Positions 33,373 through 42,919 of a stretch of DNA of 64,000 bases are shown here, piece after piece. A program made the translations under genes and the position numbers. Numbering within the stretch: the stretch's first letter is position 1; each line of letters opens with the position of its first letter. A model generated the notes under the pieces. That model had not been told where the DNA came from, did not search any database, and was given only the letters and a program-made list of their open reading frames with translations. The stretch spans positions 186,001 through 250,000 of the forward strand of contig CAWKLX010000005.1 in the NCBI GenBank assembly GCA_963850605.1. Reading direction: 5' to 3'. The stretch is from BOG-908 sp963850605 (lineage in GTDB: Bacteria > Pseudomonadota > Alphaproteobacteria > Acetobacterales > Acetobacteraceae).

Positions 33373-34385
33373 CTAATACACCATCTCGTCATCCTTGCCG
33401 CCGCCTATATCCAGTTCGCCACTCTGGGCGAGTTCCTTTGCGGTGAGCACGATGGAGGCTTGTGCCTCATCGACGTCGCGCAGCTTGACCGGACCCAGCG
33501 CCTCAATGTCCTCGAGAAGCATCTTACCAGCTCGCTCGGACAAGCATTTGAAGAACATCTCCTTGAGCTTTTCAGAAGCGCCTTTCAGCGCCAAAGGCAG
33601 CTTCTCCTTGTCCACGCTCCTCAGCAAGACCTGCATGGACGGTGCGGTTAGCCGGCCGAGATCGTCGAAGGTGAACATGAGGGCCTTGATCCGTTCGGCG
33701 GCCTCTCGGTTCGCTCCTCCAACGCTGCGAGAAAGCGGGTCTCGGCCTGACGGTCGAGATTGTTGAAGATTTCGGCCATCATTTCGTGCGCGTCGCGTCG
33801 TGTGCTGCGTGCGAGGTTCGACATGAATTCCGACCGTAGCGTCCGTTCGACACCGTCGAGCACGTCGCGCTGTATGCTTTCCATGCGCAACATGCGCATC
33901 ACCACTTCCATCGCGAAGCTCTCGGGCAGCAGCGATAATACGCGGGCGGCGTGATCGGCACGAACTTTGCTGAGGCACGACGGCGACGGTCTGCGGATAT
34001 TCATTTTTCAGGTAGTTCGCCAGCACGGCCTCGTTCACGTTTCCGAGCTTCTCCCACATCGTCCGCCCAGCCGGCCCGCGGATCTCCTCCATGATCTGCG
34101 CGACGCGGTCGCGAGGAAGGGATTTCTGCAGCAGCGCTCGGTGCTTTCGTAATTGCCGATAAGCTGCCGGAGCTGCCGAGGCTTTCGGAGAAGTGGCTGA
34201 CAGAGCTGCTCCACCACGTCCGCGCGCACCGAGCCGAGTTGCGCCATGGCAGCGGAGATCTCGTTGATCTCTTCCTCGTGCATCATGTTGAGCAGGCGGC
34301 CGCAATGCTCGTCACCCATCGCGAGCATCAGGACGGCTGCCTTCTGCGCACCTGTGAAGTCGCGCTGATCGCCATGCCGGCTCAC
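33373..34385 (-). pseudogene. fliG: Flagellar motor switch protein FliG, multiply frameshifted
   Basis: FliG couples stator force to rotor rotation. GTG 34385 opens SRHGDQRDFTGAQKAAVLML. The full FliG sequence can be followed to ELDIGGGKDDEMVY at 33373, but only by changing frame at about five places: near 34205 (extra base), 34165, 34135, 33980 and 33715. Recognisable pieces include GRTMWEKLGNVNEAVLANYL, DHAARVLSLLPESFAMEVV and the C-terminal motor domain (FTFDDLGRLTAPSMQVLLRS). Between shifts the protein is well conserved, with no stop codons from substitution. Overlaps the fliF end. Confidence 0.85.
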
Positions 34386-36061
34386 GATCCGCCAGGCTCC
34401 TGCATCAGCCAGCTCCGCACGATGGCGAGGCTTTCCTCGGGATGCTGCTCGACCAGGTCGGACAGCTTCCGCAGGGATGACGCCCGCAACTGCCCTTCGA
34501 TATTGATGAGGCTGACCATGCTCTCGTCGGCCAGGAATTGCGCGGCCGCGGTCGCGGTCGCCCTGCCTCGCTCGGACTGGCGAGCTCGCCGGGAGCGGCA
34601 AGGGATATGCCGCCCGCAAGCCGCGCCGGTCGAGCAGGCCGGCGGCGCCTGCGCCCAACGCGTGCCGGTGTGACGGCGGTCAGTCTGCATGGCCATGGGC
34701 CGAAGCACGAAGACAAGGGCGAGCAGCACGACAACGGCCAGAACAGCCGGACTGGGCCAGGCCGATGATGATCGGATTTTTCAAGGCCAAGACCCATCAG
34801 CCCGCCGATGCCGACGCCGGTGTATCGTCCGGCGCCGCAAAGCGCATCGAGACGACCTCGACCTTGTCGCCGCGCTTCTCGTCGAAGCCGATGGCGCTCT
34901 TCACCAGACGTTGAATACGGGCGATATCGTCCGCACTGCGCTCGTCCCAGGCGGGTTTGCCATCTCGGCCTGTATGCACGGTCCCGTCCACCATGACCGC
35001 CAACGAGATGCGCGCGATTTGCGGCTGCTCGCGCACCATCGTGCGGACGGTCTTGCCGATTTCGTAGTTGGTCGTCTCCTCCTGCTTTTGCTGCTGACTT
35101 CCCGATTGGCCGCTGGCCGGCATCCGCATTCGGGAGATTGTTCTGTGCGGTGACGGCCTTCTCGGCCTCGGTGCTGTTGGTCTTGTCGGTGGAGGTCTGC
35201 GTGCTGCGCACGACCTGCTGGTCTGGATTGAAACTCTCCGCTGTCTCGTTCACGCGCTCGAAGTTCATCTGCACTGCGGCTTCCGCACGCACCCGGCCCG
35301 GGCCCAGGCTTTGTTCGAGCATTTCCTCTACCGCGCGGGACAGGCGCAGCTCGGTCGGCCGGCGCAATTCTTCGGCAGTCTGCACAACGGCTTCGTCTCC
35401 TGTCGGCTGTCCGGCGCGGGCCAGCAAATTGCCGCGGCTGTCGATGATGGCGATGCCCTGCGGCTTGAGACCTGGGACCGCGGCCGCGACCAGGTTCAGC
35501 ACGGCCTGCACACCCTGCGTGGTCCAGCCGCGCCGCGCCGGCCATGGTCAGCATCACGCTGGCCTGCGCTTGCTGCAGCTCGCGCGAGAACGGTTGGCGC
35601 TGCGGCAGCACCAGATGCACCGCGCGCCGCGGACCCCTTGCAGCATGCGGATGCTGCGCGCCAGCTCGCCTTCCATGCGCGCGGGTTTCGTTGATGTCCT
35701 GCTGGAACTGCGCTGGACGTCATGGCGTCGCCGCGGTCGAAGATCTCGTAGCCGATCGAGCCGCCTGACGGCAGGCCATCCTTGGCCAGCAGAAGGCGCG
35801 CCCGCGCGACGTCGGCAGCGGGGACGGTGACCTGGTCCCGCTGCCAGTTCCTGATGCGCAATGTGCGCACGATCCAACGCGTCAGCGATCTGGGCCGCTT
35901 CCCGCAAATCGAGATCGCCATATAACAGGGCCTGTTGCGCCGGCGTACCGCCCCGGAGCGCCAGACAGACCCAGCATGACCAGCATGCCGAGCCCGACCG
36001 CCGCAAGCGCCACCAGCCGGCCCACGCCGAGAGCGCGCAAGCCATCCATGACCGGCATCAT
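34382..36061 (-). pseudogene. fliF: Flagellar MS-ring protein FliF, multiply frameshifted
   Basis: FliF builds the membrane MS-ring on which the motor and export gate assemble. ATG 36061 (or 36058, 36049) opens with a membrane segment (GRLVALAAVGLGMLVML). Continuing FliF blocks occur in changing frames: GGTPAQQALLYGDLDLREAA near 35950, VPAADVARARLLLAKDGLPS near 35820, MEGELARSIRMLQGVRGAR near 35670, VLPQRQPFSRELQQAQASVM near 35600, GLKPQGIAIIDSRGNLLARA near 35460, NYEIGKTVRTMVREQPQI near 35060, and VEQHPEESLAIVRSWLMQ at the end. At least eight indels are needed. Substitutions have not destroyed the protein between them. Confidence 0.85.
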
Positions 36062-36158
36062 CGAAAACGTTCCGGACAGTGCATGGCCGGAGTTTGGCGC
36101 GGGGGTGTTTCAGCGCGGTTAACGGGCGGGGTGTTGCCCCACTTTGCCCGCGTGGCGA

Positions 36159-36890
36159 TTAGCCCGTGGCGATTGACTGAACCTTGTCGAGCCCCACCGA
36201 AAGCTTGCCGAGCTGCAGCTGCATGCCGGAAGCACCGTTGACCAGCCCGGTGGCGGTGCCCACGACGCTGAACGGCACCGCGCTGGGTGTCGCGCCACCC
36301 GTACCCGTCTCGAGCGCCGCGCCGTAGGCACCGTCAGGCAACGTATTGCCGCTATCGTCCTTTCCGTTCCAGCTCCATGCATTGCTGCCCGCTTGTGCCG
36401 ATATCAAGACGTTGCGCACCGGTCGGCCGTTGGCGTCGACGATAGCGAGCTGCACCTGTTCGGCCGCCGGCGTGGTGAAGGTAATTTCGCCATTGCCGTT
36501 CTGCAACGTGATCTGGCCGGCTGAGACGGTCGCCTGGTGACCAACCACGGCAGAGGATTGCAGCACCTGCGAACTCTGTTGCAACTGGATGAGCTGAGTG
36601 AGGTTGCTATTCGTCGCCACCGATTGCTGCACGCCGGTGAATTGGACGAGTTCTTGGGTGAACTGGTTTGTGTCCATCGGCGAGGTCGGGTCTTGGTTTC
36701 GCAACTGCGTCGTGAGCAGCGTTAAGAACTGGTTGAAATTGCTGCCCAGCTGCTGCAGGGCGTTTGCGCCCGTGGCACTCGCCGCAGCCGTGCTTGTGCC
36801 CGCGTTGCTGCTGGCCATTGCCGCAAGCGCGTTGCTGGCGGCAGCTTGTTGGGCTGCCTGGGACAGGCTCTGTGGGACGATGCTCGTCAT
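36159..36890 (-). CDS. flgD: Flagellar hook-capping protein FlgD
   Basis: FlgD caps the growing hook and is shed when it is complete. The 243-residue product has the N-terminal signature (NFNQFLTLLTTQLRNQDPTS, PMDTNQFTQELVQFTGVQQS) and a C-terminal FlgD/Ig-like region (VDANGRPVRN, WSWNGKDDSGNTLPDGAY). Frame intact. It precedes fliF in the operon. Confidence 0.95.
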   Translation of the reverse strand: MTSIVPQSLSQAAQQAAASNALAAMASSNAGTSTAAASATGANALQQLGSNFNQFLTLLTTQLRNQDPTSPMDTNQFTQELVQFTGVQQSVATNSNLTQLIQLQQSSQVLQSSAVVGHQATVSAGQITLQNGNGEITFTTPAAEQVQLAIVDANGRPVRNVLISAQAGSNAWSWNGKDDSGNTLPDGAYGAALETGTGGATPSAVPFSVVGTATGLVNGASGMQLQLGKLSVGLDKVQSIATG

Positions 36891-36919
36891 CGATTGGCTC
36901 CAGGTAGGGCGGTGTGAGA

Positions 36920-38230
36920 TCAGGCGGTAAAGTCGAGGCCGGCGCGCAGCCAGCGAGCCGGTGCAGCGTCGTCTGGCCCGGAAGCGGCGAGGGTTGAGGG
37001 TTCCGGTCTTGCCGATGCCAGCGATTGTGACTGTGCGTTTTGATGCCGCGGCCCGGCTTGCGATCCAGCCTGGCCGCCGCTGCCGTCGCCGGCGCCCCCG
37101 CCCAACCCGGGCTGGTTTAAGTGCAGTGAGAGGCTGCGCTGCTCCGGCAAGCCCGCCCTGTCCAGCGCCTGATGCAGGTGGAACAGATCGACCTGCAGGC
37201 TGTGCAGCGTCTCCGGCCGATCGACCGAAACCCGGACGCTGGCCGCACCATCCGGCGCGCGCGTGATGCTCACCTGCACGTGGCCCAACTCGGCGGGATC
37301 GAGGCGCACGGTCACGTGCCGTGCGCCATCCTGCGTCGTGTGCAGCACCGCCAGTGCGGGAGTGAGCTGGGCTGCGGGTGAGGCCGACCCCGCCCCGCCC
37401 GGTGTCCCTCCGGGCGGGGGCATGCTGGCCGCGCTTGTGCCGGTGGTGGCTGATGGGTGCCCGTGGCCCGCCAAGCCTGCCGCCGTCAGCGCGGTGAGGT
37501 CTGCAACCTTCCCATCGGACCGAGCGTCGGGCGGCAAGCCGGCGGTGGACGCCGACGCACCGGGCTGCATGGCCGGCCCGGTGTGAGGCGAGATTTCGGC
37601 TCCAGCATGAGCCGATGTGCGGAACGCAGCTTTGCCGGCTTGCTCCGGCACCGCCGTCTCGACTGCCGGCAGCGACCGCTCGTTCTCCGCCTCGATTGCG
37701 CCCTCGTCCGCGTCAAGCGATGAGACGGCGTCTGCATCGCCATCCGCCAACACGACGTCGCACGCCGCCGCGGGCCCGCCTGCATCGGGCTGTGTCATCG
37801 AGCTGTCGGGCATACTCTGCGATTGGGATTGCGGCACCGTGTTTGCCGGGGTCGCCGTGCTTCGGTGGCCGGAACGATGGCCGTTGGTGCCGCGGGCAAT
37901 GCGGGTGTTCGAATGCTCGTGCACATCGGTGTGTGAAGAGCCGCCGGGAGCCGCCGAGACAGGCTGGTCGACAGCTCTTGGCAAGCTACATCTTCCGGAT
38001 GCGATCGCAGCGTTTCCCGACGTGGCATCGGAGGAAAGCAATGCGGCGAACACATTGGCGCGCGGCTTCGTCCGGAGACAGGCCGGGGCGCTCGGTATAG
38101 TTGCTGCCGCAGCAGGCGTGCAAACGGGCACGGGCGGGGACGCCTTTCCAGAAGTGTTGCGGCAAGCAGCAAACGCCGGGCCAGCGCGTGCCGCCGCAGT
38201 GCGGCTACGCGGACGCGGCTTGGCCGGCAC
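36920..38230 (-). CDS. fliK: Flagellar hook-length control protein FliK-like
   Basis: FliK measures hook length and switches export specificity. The frame is long, Ala/Pro/Ser-rich and poorly conserved for most of its length. A C-terminal Flg_hook-type domain (about residues 300-375) reads DGARHVTVRLDPAELGHVQV then DRPETLHSLQVDLFHLHQAL. The start is unresolved: ATG/other starts up to 38230 keep the frame open, but a sigma54-like site at 38168-38184 lies inside it, implying a start downstream (for example GTG 38053, giving VFAALLSSDAT). First gene of the minus-strand operon. Confidence 0.75.
   Translation of the reverse strand: MPAKPRPRSRTAAARAGPAFAACRNTSGKASPPVPVCTPAAAATIPSAPACLRTKPRANVFAALLSSDATSGNAAIASGRCSLPRAVDQPVSAAPGGSSHTDVHEHSNTRIARGTNGHRSGHRSTATPANTVPQSQSQSMPDSSMTQPDAGGPAAACDVVLADGDADAVSSLDADEGAIEAENERSLPAVETAVPEQAGKAAFRTSAHAGAEISPHTGPAMQPGASASTAGLPPDARSDGKVADLTALTAAGLAGHGHPSATTGTSAASMPPPGGTPGGAGSASPAAQLTPALAVLHTTQDGARHVTVRLDPAELGHVQVSITRAPDGAASVRVSVDRPETLHSLQVDLFHLHQALDRAGLPEQRSLSLHLNQPGLGGGAGDGSGGQAGSQAGPRHQNAQSQSLASARPEPSTLAASGPDDAAPARWLRAGLDFTA
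38168..38184 (-). promoter_or_regulatory. Sigma54-like promoter reading toward fliK
   Basis: The minus strand reads CTGGCCCGGCGTTTGCT. It matches TGGCAC-N5-TTGC with the GG and GC ten bases apart and one main mismatch in the -24 half. Predicted start near 38157. Position in front of an operon containing flbD supports it. Confidence 0.5.
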
Positions 38231-38324
38231 GTCTCGCCCGGCAAGATGTGCCGCCCGGCAGATCGCGCTGGGCTCGCCGGGCAGGCACCTGGTTATACGT
38301 GGCGGCCCGCCGCCATCATCGGCT

Positions 38325-38341
38325 GTGGCACGCTACCTGCT
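38325..38341 (+). promoter_or_regulatory. Sigma54-like promoter of flgE
   Basis: GTGGCACGCTACCTGCT carries a full -24 half (TGGCACG) and a -12 half (CTGC) with one mismatch, spaced correctly. Predicted start about 38352, 79 bases before flgE. In Caulobacter, hook genes are FlbD/sigma54-dependent, which fits. Confidence 0.65.
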
Positions 38342-38430
38342 GTGCCATGCTGTGGCCGACGCCAAAGCGTTCGGCCTGGCTCGATGTCTTGCCGATTGTC
38401 TTGCGTTGCCATTTATGAGGATCAGCGCCC

Positions 38431-39720
38431 ATGTCCCTGTTCGGATCAATGAGCACAGCCATCAGCGGGCTGAATGCGCAGGCAGCCGCGTTCAGCAACA
38501 TCAGCGACAACATGGCCAACAGTCAGACGGTCGGCTTTAAGCAGGTCGGCACCAGCTTCGTCGATTATCTGACCAGCAGTACCGCAGCCCAGAACCAGTC
38601 GGGCAGCGTGGCCACGCGCCCGCGTTACGAAAACGAGCTTCAAGGAGCGATTCAACAAAGCACCGATCCGCTTGCGATGGCGATCAGCGGCCAGGGATTT
38701 TTCTCGGTGTCCGAACAAACGGGTGGCACAACGGCGGGCGCGCCCCAGTTCTCGGGACAGCAATACTATACGCGCGCAGGCGACTTCACCGCCAATGCGG
38801 ACGGTTATCTGGTCAATAGCGCAGGCGAGTACCTGAATGGCTGGACGGTCAATTCCGCGACCGGAGCCGTCAACACCGGAACGCTGGTGCCGATCCAGGT
38901 GGGGCAGACCCATTACGCGCCTGCCGCCACCGGCAACGTGAAGCTGGTGGCAAACGTGCCAGCCACGCCCACTGCGAGCAGCAATTTGTCCGCCCAGACA
39001 CAGGTCTACGACAGCGCCGGAACCGAGCATACGGTTCAGACAAGCTGGGCACAGACCTCCACCGATAACTGGACGCTCACCTTCAGCTCGCCCGACAACG
39101 TAGCAGGTGGCAGCGCGACGATCGGCAGCGTTGCCGTAGCCTTCAATCCGAACGGCACGTTAGCCTCGCTCGGCGTTACATCCGGGGCGGCGGCCGTAAC
39201 AGGATCCGCCACCACGGGGGCGGTGCAGATCTCGCCCGATTTTGGCGGCGGCGCGCAGCCGGTAACGTTCGGCCTCGGCACCTTCGGCGCGGCCGTCGGG
39301 GTCACGCAATTCGCGGGCACGGACTATACTGTTACCAGCGCCGCCCAGGATGGCGCGGCCCCCGGCAGCTTCACCGGCATCGCAGCCGATGCGAGCGGAA
39401 ATATCGTCGCCAACTACGATAACGGACGTAGCGTGACGATCGCGCAGGTGCCGCTGGTGACGTTCCAGGATGCCGATGCGTTGCAGCGAGAGAACGGCCA
39501 GGCGTTCACCGCCACCCAGGCCGCCGGCACGGCACAGGTGGAACACCTCAACCAGAACGGCGCGGGCGGCGTGGTGGTCGGGTCGACCGAGAGCAGCAAT
39601 GTCGATATCGCCTCACAACTGTCCCAGCTGATCGTGGCGCAACAGGCGTATGGCGCCAATGCCAAGGTGATCACGACGGCGAATGAACTGCTGACCACCA
39701 CGCTGAACATCAAGCAATAG
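38431..39720 (+). CDS. flgE: Flagellar hook protein FlgE
   Basis: FlgE polymerises into the hook, the universal joint outside the cell. The 429-residue protein has the axial-protein N terminus (STAISGLNAQAAAFSNISDN, MANSQTVGFKQVGTSFVDYL) and C terminus (SQLIVAQQAYGANAKVITTA). The variable central domain is Ala/Thr/Gly-rich. It heads flgE-flgK-flgL-flbT. Confidence 0.96.
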   Translation: MSLFGSMSTAISGLNAQAAAFSNISDNMANSQTVGFKQVGTSFVDYLTSSTAAQNQSGSVATRPRYENELQGAIQQSTDPLAMAISGQGFFSVSEQTGGTTAGAPQFSGQQYYTRAGDFTANADGYLVNSAGEYLNGWTVNSATGAVNTGTLVPIQVGQTHYAPAATGNVKLVANVPATPTASSNLSAQTQVYDSAGTEHTVQTSWAQTSTDNWTLTFSSPDNVAGGSATIGSVAVAFNPNGTLASLGVTSGAAAVTGSATTGAVQISPDFGGGAQPVTFGLGTFGAAVGVTQFAGTDYTVTSAAQDGAAPGSFTGIAADASGNIVANYDNGRSVTIAQVPLVTFQDADALQRENGQAFTATQAAGTAQVEHLNQNGAGGVVVGSTESSNVDIASQLSQLIVAQQAYGANAKVITTANELLTTTLNIKQ

Positions 39721-39742
39721 GACGGCGCCGGGGATCTGGGCG

Positions 39743-41269
39743 ATGGGATTGGACGCAGCACTCGGGATCGCGACATTCGGCCTGGCCAACATCAGCGCCG
39801 GGCTGTCCACCGTGTCCCAGAACGTGGCCAACGCATCCACGCCGCAATACGCGGCGGAGAAGACTACGCAGCAGAGCGTGTCGGCCGGCGGACAAGGCTT
39901 CGGCGTGGTGTCCAGCGTGGTCGTGCGGGCTACGGACGGTGCGTTGCAGGGGCAGTTGGCGGGCCAGACCGCGCAGAACAGCGCCTGGCAAACCATCAGC
40001 ACGGCGCTTTCCGCGTTGCAGCCGGTGCTGGGCACGGTGTCGGGTGGCAACGATCTGGGCAGCCAGCTGGCGGCGCTGCAATCTGCGTTTTCCACTCTGC
40101 TGGCCGATCCTGGGAATGCCACCCAGCAAAGCACCGTGGTCAGCGATGCGTCGACCCTGGCGGGGGGCATCAACACGCTCGCGCAAAGCTATGGCAAGGC
40201 GCGGCAATCGGCCCAGGATGGGCTGGTGGCGGGCGTGGCCGCCGTGAACCAGGCGCTGGGCACAGTGGGCGACCTCAGCGCCCGGATTATCAGCCTGAAG
40301 GCGCAGGGCCAGAGCACGGCGGACTTGGAGAACCAGCGCGACCAGGCAGAGGCGACGATATCGCAGCTGGTCGATGTGCGGTTCATCGGTCAGCCGAATG
40401 GCGGTGCGACTGTCCTGACGGCCGGCGGCGTGCAGCTACCGACCGACGTGGCGAACCCGGTTACCATCGCGCAGGCCACGGCGGGGCCGACGGCCTTCTA
40501 TCCCGGCGGCGGGCTGCCCGGCATCATGGTGGGCGGGGTGGACGTGACGTCGCACATGACCGGGGGCAGCCTCGGTGCCGGACTGATGTTGCGGGACGCG
40601 GCGCTGCCGACCTATCAAGCCGGACTGGACGAGTTCGCGCAGGCGCTCAGCAGCCGGTTCGCCGCTCAGGGTCTAACCTTGTTCACCGATGCGACCGGGG
40701 TGGTGCCAGTCAGCACCGGGCCGTCGGCGCAGAACGGGTATGTGGGGTATTCCGGCACCATTCAGGTCAATCCGGCGGTGACGGCGAACCCGGCCCTGGT
40801 GCGGGACGGCACCCAAGCGGTGACGGGCAGCGCGACCGGGCCCTCCGCCTTCACGCCCAATCCGACTGGCCTGGCGGGTTTCAACACGCTGATCACCCGG
40901 ATCGTCATGTACACGTTGAGTAACCAGGCGCAGGCGGGCGTGCCGCAGATACCGATCGGCACCACGGGACTTGGCCCCGCGGGCACGCTGTCGGCCAGCT
41001 TCGGCGCGCAGCAAGTGCTGGGCGATTACGCGAATGCGCTGACGGCCGCGCAGTCGGCCGACAATGCCCGCGCTACCGCCCAGGCGAGCGACATGCAGGG
41101 TGTGCTGACATCGTTACAGACCAAGATGTCGGCCGAGACCGGCGTCAGCATGGATACCGAGCTCGGGCACATGGTCACTTTGCAGGATGCGTATGGGGCG
41201 AATGCGAAGATCATCAGCGCCGTCCAATCGATGTTTTCAGAGACCCTGGCCATGGTGGTTGCGCAATGA
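39743..41269 (+). CDS. flgK: Flagellar hook-associated protein 1 FlgK
   Basis: FlgK is the first hook-filament junction protein. The 508-residue product has LANISAGLSTVSQNVANAST at the N terminus. At the C terminus it has SAETGVSMDTELGHMVTLQD and YGANAKIISAVQSMFSETL, the axial heptad region. Start ATG 39743. Its stop overlaps the flgL ATG (ATGA). Confidence 0.94.
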   Translation: MGLDAALGIATFGLANISAGLSTVSQNVANASTPQYAAEKTTQQSVSAGGQGFGVVSSVVVRATDGALQGQLAGQTAQNSAWQTISTALSALQPVLGTVSGGNDLGSQLAALQSAFSTLLADPGNATQQSTVVSDASTLAGGINTLAQSYGKARQSAQDGLVAGVAAVNQALGTVGDLSARIISLKAQGQSTADLENQRDQAEATISQLVDVRFIGQPNGGATVLTAGGVQLPTDVANPVTIAQATAGPTAFYPGGGLPGIMVGGVDVTSHMTGGSLGAGLMLRDAALPTYQAGLDEFAQALSSRFAAQGLTLFTDATGVVPVSTGPSAQNGYVGYSGTIQVNPAVTANPALVRDGTQAVTGSATGPSAFTPNPTGLAGFNTLITRIVMYTLSNQAQAGVPQIPIGTTGLGPAGTLSASFGAQQVLGDYANALTAAQSADNARATAQASDMQGVLTSLQTKMSAETGVSMDTELGHMVTLQDAYGANAKIISAVQSMFSETLAMVVAQ

Positions 41270-42331
41270 GCGGCGCGGTTTCGCTCGGCGGTTATGGCGC
41301 GATCGGCATTTCGTTGGACAATGCGAACCGGACGCAAAGGACGATCGATATACTGACAGCGCAGAGCTCGAGCGGGCTGGTCTCCTCGGAGTTTTCTGGC
41401 CTGGGCGGCGGCGCCGGGACGGCGTTGGACTTGACCGGGCAGCTGGCGTTGAACGCCGCGGCGCAGACCGACACGGCCCAGGCATCCGACATCAATCAAG
41501 TGGCGCAGACGGCACTTGGACAAATTCAATCGTTGGTGTCGAGCTTGTCCGGGCAGCTGCTCGGGGAGGCGACAGGATCGGCAGTGGGGCTGAGCACATT
41601 GGCCGCCACCGCGCGGGGCGCGTTGGGCCAGGTCGCCGAGTTGCTGAACACCAAGGTTGGCCAGGTCTACGTGTTCGCGGGGCAGGATAGCCGCACGCCG
41701 CCGGTCCCGGATGCGGGAGAGCATAACGCAATCCGCCTTTTTCGGGGCGGTTGCGTTTGCGCTCGCGAACCTGCCTGTCTCGGGCGCGGCGACGGTGCAG
41801 TCGCAGCTGCTCACCGCGTCTGCGGCCGGTGCTACGTCACCTTTCTCGGCGTCCTTGGAGGCTTCAAACCGACTTTCCGCCGCCAATCTGGGCGACGGAG
41901 CGAACGTGACCCTCGCTGTCCTCGCAGACCAGAATGCGGACGCGGTCTCGGCCGGTTCCGGCACGACGAGCACAGGGTCCTACATGCGGGACGTGCTGAT
42001 GGGGTTCGCGACATTGGCTTCGCTCGGCACGGCCAATTACGCCGACCCGCAAACCCAGGCCATGTTGACGCTCGTGCACACGACATTGAGCGGCGCCGAC
42101 GACGCGCTGAACACCGACATCGGTGGCCTGGGCGTGCGACAGGACAGGGTGACAGCGGCGCAGACGGATTTGACCGCGACAGCCACTGCGCTGACGACCC
42201 AGCTTGGCGCTGTCCAGGATGTTGACGAGGCAACGGTGGCGACCAAACTGTCAGCGGCTCAGGCGCAGCTTCAAGCGTCTTATAAGATCATATCCGATCT
42301 GTCACAGCTGACGTTGGCCAAATACCTCTAG
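41266..42331 (+). pseudogene. flgL: Flagellar hook-associated protein 3 FlgL, frameshifted
   Basis: FlgL is the second junction protein and resembles flagellin. ATG 41266 gives a good N-terminal half up to TKVGQVYVFAGQDSRTPPV. At about 41705-41715 the frame changes. The rest, SITQSAFFGAVAFALANLPV to the C-terminal ISDLSQLTLAKYL at 42331, is in the next frame. One inserted base or two lost would explain it. Together the halves make a normal protein of about 354 residues. Confidence 0.85.
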
Positions 42332-42421
42332 CCATGTCGGCGATCATTTATTGTTAACCACTCTGCGCGAGAATGGAGGGGCCAACGAAAATCGTTGAGC
42401 GCCGATCCAAAAGGAGGACGC

Positions 42422-42913
42422 GTGTCCAACCTCGTGCTCGAGCTACGCCCAGGCGATATGATGGTGGTGAACGGTGCGGCCATCCGGTTTCGCACACGCA
42501 GCCGTATTGAGCTGACGGCACATGCGCGGTTTCTGTTCGGTCGCCAGATCATGGCGCCGCACGAGGCTGATACGCCCGCCCGGCGGATCTACTATGCGTT
42601 GCAGACGGCCTATATCGGTGACGATGTGGAGCGCCGGGAAGGGCTGGCGGACGCTGTCACCCTGATTGCCGCTTTCAAGGAGGCAACGACATCGGCCTCT
42701 GCCGTGGCACTTCTGGATGGCGCACTGGCGTATGCGGCCGCGGATAAATGCTACCAGGCACTACGGCTTGCCCGCCGGGTGGTGCGCCACGAGGACGCCA
42801 TATTGGGGCGCACACAAGATTTGGCGCGACGCCGTCCCGACGGCAACAGCTCGGAGGGCAATGCTGCTGATGGTGACGAGGTGGGGCGGGTTGGTCTGAG
42901 ACAATTGGGGTGA
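42422..42913 (+). CDS. flbT: Flagellin synthesis regulator FlbT
   Basis: FlbT destabilises flagellin mRNA until the hook is complete in Caulobacter. GTG 42422 follows AAAAGGAGGA at four bases and gives SNLVLELRPGDMMVVNGAAI, RIELTAHARFLFGRQIM, then a helical region ending YQALRLARRVVRHEDAIL. 163 residues. Its location between flgL and flagellin fits its role. Confidence 0.92.
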   Translation: MSNLVLELRPGDMMVVNGAAIRFRTRSRIELTAHARFLFGRQIMAPHEADTPARRIYYALQTAYIGDDVERREGLADAVTLIAAFKEATTSASAVALLDGALAYAAADKCYQALRLARRVVRHEDAILGRTQDLARRRPDGNSSEGNAADGDEVGRVGLRQLG

Positions 42914-42919
42914 AGCCGC

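Noticed and set aside
33373..36061. CRISPR, phage or transposon insertion as the cause of the broken fliFG
   Set aside because: No repeats, insertion sequence ends or foreign genes are present; only small indels in otherwise collinear sequence.
36062..36158. Terminator or sigma54 site between flgD and fliF
   Set aside because: Only a short GC-rich hairpin with no T-run, and a poor sigma54 match. The genes are most likely co-transcribed.
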